From assembly GCA_947479185.1 (NCBI GenBank), contig CANJYY010000006.1, forward strand, positions 1 through 20,129: a stretch of 20,129 bases of DNA. Direction: 5' to 3'. The notes under the pieces are model-generated. The model was not told the DNA's origin. It did not search any database and saw only the letters and a program-made list of their open reading frames with translations. This DNA is from Caulobacteraceae bacterium (lineage in GTDB: Bacteria > Pseudomonadota > Alphaproteobacteria > Caulobacterales > Caulobacteraceae). This document shows, piece after piece, positions 14,699 through 20,129 of this stretch; the stretch's first letter is position 1; every line of letters starts with the position of its first letter. Made by a program: the position numbers and the translations under genes.

Positions 14699-15160
14699 AT
14701 GAACGGCGATGCGCGAACTTTCTGGCAAACCTTTCGGCTGACGCTCCTGGTGGGCGCGGCGGGCGGCCTGACGGCCTGCGCCGACCTGCCGAAACTCGAG
14801 CCCGGGGCCGGGGCCCAGATTGATCCGGCCTCGCCCGCGGCCGCCCAGGTCGCCGAGGCGATCGATCATCCCGGACCGTGGCCGACCTTCGCCGGTATTC
14901 CCGAGGTTCCGGACGATGTGCGCAATTCGGCCGCCTGGCGCGCCGCCGTCGAGGACCAGGAAGCCGAGGGCGTCTACACCAGCCGCAACGGCGCCGAGGA
15001 CACCTGGAGCCTGACCGCCACCGCGGCGTTCGAAGCCGACGCCCGCGCCCAGGCCAACCCGCTGGGTCTGCATGCCCCGACCGACGCCGAGATGGCAGAG
15101 TCCGAGGCCTATGCCCGCGCGCTGCGCAAGCGAGCTACCCCGCCTCCGCCGCCGAGGTAA
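14699..15160 (+). CDS. Hypothetical lipoprotein
   Basis: 153-residue protein with a signal sequence (basic N-region, hydrophobic about 14-24) and a good lipobox LTAC ending at Cys27, so it should be a membrane-anchored lipoprotein facing the periplasm. Asp at +2 is absent (Ala28), which suggests sorting to the outer membrane if E. coli rules hold. The mature part is polar, rich in Ala, Pro, Asp and Glu, with WPTFAGIPEVPDDVRNSAAW as its most conserved-looking stretch (residues 61-80) and a C-terminal poly-Pro end. No family is recognised with confidence. The ribosome binding site is weak (GGACC). It sits between divergent phaC and the aminotransferase gene, 117 bp before the latter. Confidence 0.72.
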   Translation: MNGDARTFWQTFRLTLLVGAAGGLTACADLPKLEPGAGAQIDPASPAAAQVAEAIDHPGPWPTFAGIPEVPDDVRNSAAWRAAVEDQEAEGVYTSRNGAEDTWSLTATAAFEADARAQANPLGLHAPTDAEMAESEAYARALRKRATPPPPPR

Positions 15161-15277
15161 GTCCGGCGCGGTGGAGGCAAGAAATTCCCTGAACCCGCTT
15201 GGAGTCGCCCCTTCCGGGGGTTATCCATGCGCGACCTCCGCTCGCAGAGCGCCGGTGATGGCGCAGAGAGCCCTGAC

Positions 15278-16498
15278 ATGACCACCGAGTTCCACCGTAT
15301 CCGGCGTCTGCCGCCCTACGTCTTCGAGGAAGTGAACCGCATCAAGGCCAAGCTCCGGGCCGAGGGTACGGACATCATCGACTTCGGCATGGGCAATCCC
15401 GACATGCCGACCCCCAAGCACATCGTCGACAAGCTGATCGAGACGGCCCGCGACCCCAAGGCCGGCCGCTACTCCGCCTCCAAGGGCGTCATCGGCCTGC
15501 GCCGGGCCATGGCCGGCTACTATGAGCGTCGCTACGGCGTGCAACTGAACCCCGACACCGAGGTCGTCGCGACGCTCGGCTCGAAGGAGGGCTTCGCCAA
15601 CCTGGCCAACGCCCTGACCGCGCCGGGCGACGTGATCATCTGCCCCAACCCGGCCTATCCGATCCACGCCTTCGGCTTCATCATGGCCGGCGGGGTCATC
15701 CGCCATGTGCCGGCCCTGTCGCCGGAAGAGTATCTGGCCGGCATCAGCCGGGCGGTGAAGCACTCGGCGCCGCCGCCCAGCATCCTGATCCTCAGCTATC
15801 CGTCGAACCCGACGGCGCAGTGGGTCGATCTGGACTTCTATCGCGACGCGGTGCGGCTGGCGAAGCAGCATGATCTGCTGATCATCTCCGACGTGGCCTA
15901 TTCGGAGATCTACTTCGACAACAACCCGCCGCCGTCGATCCTTCAGGTCGAGGGGGCCAAGGACCTGGCCGTCGAGGTCAACAGCCTGTCGAAGACCTAC
16001 GCCATGGCCGGCTGGCGTGTCGGCATGGTGGTCGGCAACGCCCGCATGTGCGCGGCCCTGGCGCGGGTGAAGTCGTATCTCGACTACGGAGCCTTCCTGC
16101 CGATCCAGGTGGCCGCCGCCGCCGCCCTGAACGGCCCGCAGGACTGCGTCGAGGAGATCCGCGGCATCTACAAGAGCCGCCGCGACACCCTGGTCAGCAG
16201 CATGAAGCGCGCCGGCTGGGACATCCCGGCCCCGCCCGCCTCGATGTTCGCCTGGGCCAAGCTTCCAGAGCCCTACAAGCACGTCAGTTCCATGCAGTTT
16301 TCCCGCATGCTGATCGAGGAGGCCGGCGTCGCCGTGGCGCCGGGCTCGGGCTTCGGCGAGTATGGCGAAGGCTATGTGCGCATCGGCCTGGTCGAAAACG
16401 AACACCGCATCAGACAGGCGGCCCGCAACGTGAAGAAGTTCCTCGCCGATTCCGATCGGATCCTGGCCAAGGCCCACAACGCCGTGGCCGCCCAATGA
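15278..16498 (+). CDS. alaC: PLP-dependent class I aminotransferase (AlaC-like)
   Basis: Cytoplasmic fold-type I aminotransferase, 406 residues. The start RIRRLPPYVFEEVN, then DIIDFGMGNPDMPTPKHIVDKL, closely resembles E. coli AlaC (glutamate-pyruvate aminotransferase). Cofactor residues are visible: Asn177 (SNPTA), Asp205/Tyr208 (SDVAYSE) and the PLP Lys239 (NSLSKTYAMAGWRVG). Close relatives are often annotated as LL-diaminopimelate aminotransferase, so the true substrate is uncertain. ATG 15278 is chosen because the protein then begins like the family; an in-frame ATG at 15227 would add 17 residues. Its stop overlaps hom (ATGA), so it is co-translated with the gene for homoserine synthesis. 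The leader 15161-15277 has a small CCCC-TTCC-GGGG hairpin at 15208-15219. Confidence 0.9.
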   Translation: MTTEFHRIRRLPPYVFEEVNRIKAKLRAEGTDIIDFGMGNPDMPTPKHIVDKLIETARDPKAGRYSASKGVIGLRRAMAGYYERRYGVQLNPDTEVVATLGSKEGFANLANALTAPGDVIICPNPAYPIHAFGFIMAGGVIRHVPALSPEEYLAGISRAVKHSAPPPSILILSYPSNPTAQWVDLDFYRDAVRLAKQHDLLIISDVAYSEIYFDNNPPPSILQVEGAKDLAVEVNSLSKTYAMAGWRVGMVVGNARMCAALARVKSYLDYGAFLPIQVAAAAALNGPQDCVEEIRGIYKSRRDTLVSSMKRAGWDIPAPPASMFAWAKLPEPYKHVSSMQFSRMLIEEAGVAVAPGSGFGEYGEGYVRIGLVENEHRIRQAARNVKKFLADSDRILAKAHNAVAAQ

Positions 16499-17784
16499 GC
16501 CCGCGCACCTGGCGCATCGGCGTCGCGGGCCTGGGCACGGTCGGCGGCGGGCTGCTGCAGTTCCTGGCGGAACGGCCGGACTTCGCGCCGGCCGGGGGGC
16601 GGGCGGTGATCACCGGCGTGACGGCCCGCTCGCGCTCGCGGCCGCGCAGCATCGACATCTCGGGCATCGCCTGGTTCGACGATCCGGTGGCCCTGGCGAC
16701 CTCGCCGGACATCGACCTGTTCGTTGAACTGGTCGGCGGCTCGGACGGTCCGGCCAAGGCCGCGGTCGAGGCGGCGCTGAAGGCCGGCAAGCCGGTCGTC
16801 ACCGCCAACAAGGCCCTGATCGCCGAGCACGGCGCCGAACTGGCGGCCCTGGCCGAGGCGGCCGGCGTGCCGCTGCTGTTCGAGGCCGCCGTCATGGGCG
16901 GCACCCCGGCGGTGAAGATGCTGCGCGAGGCCATGGTCGGCGACGACGTGGTCGGCGTGGCCGGCATCCTCAACGGCACCTGCAACTTCATTCTCAGCGA
17001 GATGGAGCAGCGCGGCGCCTCGTTCGCCGACGTGCTCGGCGAGGCCCAGCGCATGGGTTACGCCGAGGCCGATCCGACGATGGACGTCGGCGGCTTCGAC
17101 GCGGCGCACAAGGTGACCATCCTGGCCGCCCTGGCGTTCGGCTGCGCGCCCAACTTCGCCGCCGCCGAGATCGAGGGCATCGACCAGGTCGATCTGCTCG
17201 ACATCAAGCTGGCCAAGGACCTCGGCTATCGCATCCGGCTGATCGCCTCGGCCGACCGCACGGCCGATGGCGTGGCGGTGCGGGTGCATCCCTCGCTGGT
17301 CGCCCAGGGCCATCCGCTGGCCGAGACGCGCGGGGCGCTCAACGCCCTGTTCATCGAGGGCACCCGGATCGGCCGGATCTTCATCCAGGGGCCGGGCGCC
17401 GGGGCGGGGCCGACCGCCGCCGCCGTGGCCGCCGACATCGCGGACGTCATGACCCTGCCCACCCGGCCGGTGTTCCAGCGCCCGGCGGGCGACCTCAAGC
17501 CGTTCGTCGCCGTGGCCCCCACCCGCCGCGTCGGCAAGGCCTATCTGCGCCTGCTGGTGAAGGACCAGGCCGGCGTCATCGCCGCCGTGTCCGAGACCCT
17601 CGCCGAATGCGGCGTGTCGATCGACAGCTTCCTGCAGAAGCCGGTCGAGGACGCCGGCGGCGTGCCGATCGTGCTGACAACCCACGCCATCGCCGAGTCG
17701 GTGCTGACCGATGCGATAAACCGCATCGAAAAACTGCCGGCCGTGCTAGAGCGTCCGCGCCTGTTGCGCATCGCGCGTATCTGA
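16495..17784 (+). CDS. hom: Homoserine dehydrogenase
   Basis: NAD(P)H-dependent reduction of aspartate semialdehyde to homoserine, the branch point to threonine and methionine. 429 residues in three parts: a Rossmann domain with GLGTVG (12-17), a catalytic domain with TANKAL (Lys106), GILNGTCNFIL, ADPTMDVGGFDAAHK (Lys206) and GPGAGAGPTAAAVAAD (299-314), and a C-terminal ACT domain from about 349 (YLRLLVKDQAGVIAAVSETLAE), which implies feedback control by an amino acid, classically threonine. ATG 16495 overlaps the aminotransferase stop by 4 nt. glpX follows after 56 nt. Confidence 0.97.
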   Translation: MSPRTWRIGVAGLGTVGGGLLQFLAERPDFAPAGGRAVITGVTARSRSRPRSIDISGIAWFDDPVALATSPDIDLFVELVGGSDGPAKAAVEAALKAGKPVVTANKALIAEHGAELAALAEAAGVPLLFEAAVMGGTPAVKMLREAMVGDDVVGVAGILNGTCNFILSEMEQRGASFADVLGEAQRMGYAEADPTMDVGGFDAAHKVTILAALAFGCAPNFAAAEIEGIDQVDLLDIKLAKDLGYRIRLIASADRTADGVAVRVHPSLVAQGHPLAETRGALNALFIEGTRIGRIFIQGPGAGAGPTAAAVAADIADVMTLPTRPVFQRPAGDLKPFVAVAPTRRVGKAYLRLLVKDQAGVIAAVSETLAECGVSIDSFLQKPVEDAGGVPIVLTTHAIAESVLTDAINRIEKLPAVLERPRLLRIARI

Positions 17785-17811
17785 GAATCCTCCGACAATA
17801 CCGGAGAGCGC

Positions 17812-17830
17812 CCCGGCCAGGGGCCGGGAG
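17812..17830 (+). promoter_or_regulatory. Hairpin masking the glpX ribosome binding site
   Basis: CCCGGCC (17812-17818) pairs perfectly with GGCCGGG (17822-17828) around a 3-nt loop; the last three bases of the right arm are part of the glpX ribosome binding site GGGAG (17826-17830). In an mRNA coming from hom, this would limit glpX initiation unless opened. The pairing is seen; the regulatory role is inferred. Confidence 0.45.
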
Positions 17831-17840
17831 ACTGACCTTC

Positions 17841-18794
17841 ATGAGTGCTGAGACGCTGGACCGGGGACTGGTTCTGGACGCGGTCCGTGTGACCGAAGCG
17901 GCGGCGATCGCCGCCTGGGGCCTGGTGGGCCGCGGCGACGAGAAGGACGCCGACCAGGCGGCCGTCGACGCCATGCGCAACGCGCTGAACGAACTGGCCA
18001 TCGACGGCGAGATCGTCATCGGCGAGGGCGAGCGCGACGAGGCCCCGATGCTCTACATCGGCGAGAAGGTCGGCACCGGCAAAGGCCCGCGCGTCGATAT
18101 CGCGCTGGACCCGCTGGAAGGGACGACCCTGACGGCCAAGGCCATGGCCAACGCCCTGGCGGTGATGGCCTGGGCCCCCAAGGGCACCCTGCTCAACGCC
18201 CCCGACACCTATATGGACAAGATCGCCTGCGGCCCGGGCCTGCCCGCCGGGGTGATCGACCTGGACAAGAGCCCGGCCGACAATGTGAAGGCCATCGCCA
18301 AGGCCAAGGGCGTCAAGCCGAGCGAGATCACCGTCTGCGTGCTGGACCGCCCGCGCCACGCCGAGATCATCGCCTCCCTGCGCTCGGTCGGCGCCCGCGT
18401 GGCCCTGATCACCGACGGCGACGTGGCCGGGGTGATCCACACCACCGACCCGGCCACCGGCATCGACCTCTACATCGGCCAGGGCGGGGCGCCCGAGGGG
18501 GTGCTGGCTTGCGCGGCGCTGAAATGCGTCGGAGGCCAGTTCCAGGGCCGGCTGGTGTTCCGCAACGCCGACGAGAAGGCGCGGGCGACGCGCCTGGGCG
18601 TCACCGACTTCGACCGCAAGTACGACTTGCACGAGATCGTCCGCGGCGACGCCATCTTCGCCGCCACCGGGGTCACCAAGGGCGCCCTGCTCGACGGGGT
18701 GTCGCTCAAGGACGGCCTGATCCACACCCACACCCTGGTGATGAACTCCTCCTCCGGCACGGTCCGCGAAGTGCGGATGAAGCGTAAGGCGTGA
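17841..18794 (+). CDS. glpX: Fructose-1,6-bisphosphatase class II
   Basis: Mn-dependent phosphatase of gluconeogenesis, converting fructose 1,6-bisphosphate to fructose 6-phosphate in the cytoplasm. 317 residues, normal for GlpX. Metal and phosphate-binding motifs are in order: GRGDEKDADQAAVDAMR (31-46, with flanks), IGEGERDEAPMLYIGE (60-75), DPLEGTT (90-96) and the C-terminal HTHTLVMNSSSGTVR. In some bacteria GlpX also acts on sedoheptulose bisphosphate, which cannot be judged here. ATG 17841 follows GGGAG at 10 nt spacing, partly held in a hairpin. The stop overlaps recJ (GTGA). No glycerol genes are adjacent, so the symbol reflects homology and not a glycerol operon. Confidence 0.96.
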   Translation: MSAETLDRGLVLDAVRVTEAAAIAAWGLVGRGDEKDADQAAVDAMRNALNELAIDGEIVIGEGERDEAPMLYIGEKVGTGKGPRVDIALDPLEGTTLTAKAMANALAVMAWAPKGTLLNAPDTYMDKIACGPGLPAGVIDLDKSPADNVKAIAKAKGVKPSEITVCVLDRPRHAEIIASLRSVGARVALITDGDVAGVIHTTDPATGIDLYIGQGGAPEGVLACAALKCVGGQFQGRLVFRNADEKARATRLGVTDFDRKYDLHEIVRGDAIFAATGVTKGALLDGVSLKDGLIHTHTLVMNSSSGTVREVRMKRKA

Positions 18795-20129
18795 CCCCAG
18801 CCGCTGAGGGGGCTTTCCTTGGCGTCGACCGCTCGCTGAGCGGGCGCCCGTGGCGCAGCCGCCCTGCCGACGAACAGACCGTGCGCGAGCATGGGCTGAA
18901 ACTGGGTCTTTCCGACCCGATGGCGCGGGCCCTGGCCTCGCGCGGCGTGCGCTCCGATGAGGGCGAACTCTATCTGCGGCCTTCGCTCAAGGCCCAGTTT
19001 CCCGACCCCTCCAGCTTTCTCGACATGGACAAGGCCGCCGGCCTGATCCTCGACGCGGTTGAGCGGGGCACGTCCACGGCGGTGTTCGCCGACTACGACG
19101 TCGACGGCGCCACCAGCGCGGCGCAGCTGATCCGGTGGTTTCGCCACATGGGCCGCGATCTGGCGCTGTACGTGCCCGACCGCATGACCGAGGGCTATGG
19201 CCCGAGTCCGCAGGCGTTCCGGCGCCTGAAGGACCGGGGCGTCGAGCTGGTCATCACCGTCGATTGCGGGGCCATGGCCCACGACGCCATTCTGGCCGCC
19301 GGGGAGATGGGCCTCTCCGTGGTGGTGATCGACCACCACCTGATGCGGGAAGACCCACCGGCCGCGGCAGCGGTGGTCAATCCCAACCGGCCGGGCTGCA
19401 ATTCGGGGCAGGGGGTGCTGGCGGCGGCGGGGGTGACCTTCGTGCTGCTGGCGGCGCTGAACCGCGAAGCCCGCGCGCGCGGCCTCTTCACCGAGGAGCG
19501 CCCCGAGCCCGACATCCGCCAGTTCCTCGACATGGTGGCCATGGGCGAGATCTGCGACGTCACCCAGCTGGTCGGCTTCAACCGCGCCCTGACCACCCAT
19601 GGCCTCAAGCGCATGTCGGCCTGGAGCAATATCGGCATCAAGGCGCTGATGGAGGCGGCGGGCAGCCCGATGACCGGCCCGGCATCCGTGTTCCACGCCG
19701 GGTTCGTGCTCGGGCCCCGCATCAACGCCGGCGGCCGTATCGGCCGCTCCGACCTGGGGGCGCGGCTGCTCTCGACCGACGATCCGGAGGAAGCAAAAGC
19801 CCTGGCGGCGGAGTTGCACGCCCTGAACGCCCAGCGCCGCGAGGTCGAGGCGGCCCTGCTGGACGAGGCCATCGCCAAGCTGGAGGCGACCAGCAACCTC
19901 GACCCGAGCGCCAGCGCCATCGTCGTCTCCGGCGAGGGCTGGCATCCCGGCGTCATCGGCATCGTCGCCAGCCGGCTGCGCGAGCGCTACCGCAAGCCGG
20001 TGGTGGTGATCGGCATTGACCCCGCCGCCGACGTTGCCAAGGGGTCGGGGCGCAGCCAGCCGGGGATGAACCTCGGCAAAGCCATCTCCGCCGCCTTCGA
20101 GGACGGCCTGCTGATGGCCGGCGGCGGCC
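18791..20129 (+). CDS. recJ: Single-stranded-DNA-specific exonuclease RecJ, 5' part
   Basis: 5'-to-3' single-strand exonuclease used in RecF-pathway recombination, base excision and mismatch repair. 446 residues are visible before the window ends, of a usual length near 570-600. DHH-domain motifs are intact: ADYDVDGATSAA (100-111), TVDCG (156-160) and the signature IDHHLMRED (180-188). The linker and DHHA1-side motifs RINAGGRIGRSDLGARLL, GWHPGVIGIVASRLRERY and GSGRS follow. GTG 18791 overlaps the glpX stop by 4 nt, and the frame is open without interruption from there to the end of the window. Translational coupling to glpX is likely. Nothing in the visible part suggests inactivation. Confidence 0.96.
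   Translation, partial: MTPAAEGAFLGVDRSLSGRPWRSRPADEQTVREHGLKLGLSDPMARALASRGVRSDEGELYLRPSLKAQFPDPSSFLDMDKAAGLILDAVERGTSTAVFADYDVDGATSAAQLIRWFRHMGRDLALYVPDRMTEGYGPSPQAFRRLKDRGVELVITVDCGAMAHDAILAAGEMGLSVVVIDHHLMREDPPAAAAVVNPNRPGCNSGQGVLAAAGVTFVLLAALNREARARGLFTEERPEPDIRQFLDMVAMGEICDVTQLVGFNRALTTHGLKRMSAWSNIGIKALMEAAGSPMTGPASVFHAGFVLGPRINAGGRIGRSDLGARLLSTDDPEEAKALAAELHALNAQRREVEAALLDEAIAKLEATSNLDPSASAIVVSGEGWHPGVIGIVASRLRERYRKPVVVIGIDPAADVAKGSGRSQPGMNLGKAISAAFEDGLLMAGGG

Noticed and set aside
15208..15219. Attenuator or terminator before the aminotransferase gene
   Set aside because: The stem is only 4 bp and lacks a T run; no leader peptide rich in Thr, Ile, Ala or Met codons was found.

Overview
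This is a very GC-rich, gene-dense chromosomal window. It looks like a free-living alphaproteobacterium of the Caulobacterales (Caulobacter/Phenylobacterium type). That placement is inference from gene order and protein style: a bamE / Cbp3-like chaperone / DUF177 / plsX / fabH / ihfA / MerR block, the pair rplM-rpsI followed by argC, and the run aminotransferase-hom-glpX-recJ. I see no prophage, transposase, CRISPR array, toxin-antitoxin pair or defence island. The window reads as conserved core genome, and its unusual content is mostly in intergenic repeats, RNA structures and small membrane proteins.

Layout. 1-1266: 3' part of a proton-pumping pyrophosphatase (hppA) with a clean terminator. 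1389-1880 (-): lipoprotein BamE. 1993-6008 (+): a compact series of a cytochrome bc1 assembly chaperone, DUF177/YceD, plsX, fabH, ihfA and a MerR-like regulator. 6089-6165: tRNA-Pro(GGG) with its own promoter and an unusual flanking helix. 6181-6998 (-): three small membrane-protein genes (DUF2842 and two GlsB/YeaQ-type paralogues). 7112-8143 (+): ctaA, heme A synthase. 8304-9704 (-): Tat-exported PhoX/DUF839 protein. 9932-10879 (+): rplM-rpsI with promoter and terminator. 11078-12477 (+): argC overlapping a GNAT acetyltransferase. 12631-14622 (-): class I PHA synthase phaC with a Lys/Ala/Pro-rich N-terminal extension. 14699-15160 (+): small lipoprotein. 15278-20129 (+): AlaC-type aminotransferase, hom, glpX and the 5' two-thirds or so of recJ (runs off the window).

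How the genes fit together. plsX and fabH link phospholipid and fatty-acid initiation. The Cbp3-like chaperone and ctaA serve assembly of the respiratory chain (complex III and aa3-type oxidase), and hppA couples pyrophosphate hydrolysis to proton pumping. argC, the aminotransferase and hom are amino-acid biosynthesis genes. phaC stores carbon as polyhydroxyalkanoate, and glpX supplies gluconeogenic fructose-1,6-bisphosphatase.

Three intergenic stretches (8179-8290, 10957-11063, 12462-12623) hold REP/MITE-like elements built as two facing arms, with small hairpins in or formed by the arms. Two of them sit between convergent gene ends, and one forms part of the argC leader and shows compensatory base changes. 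These, the pre-tRNA leader/trailer helix and the basic tail on PhaC are the most interesting observations. No stretch longer than 300 bases lacks a gene.
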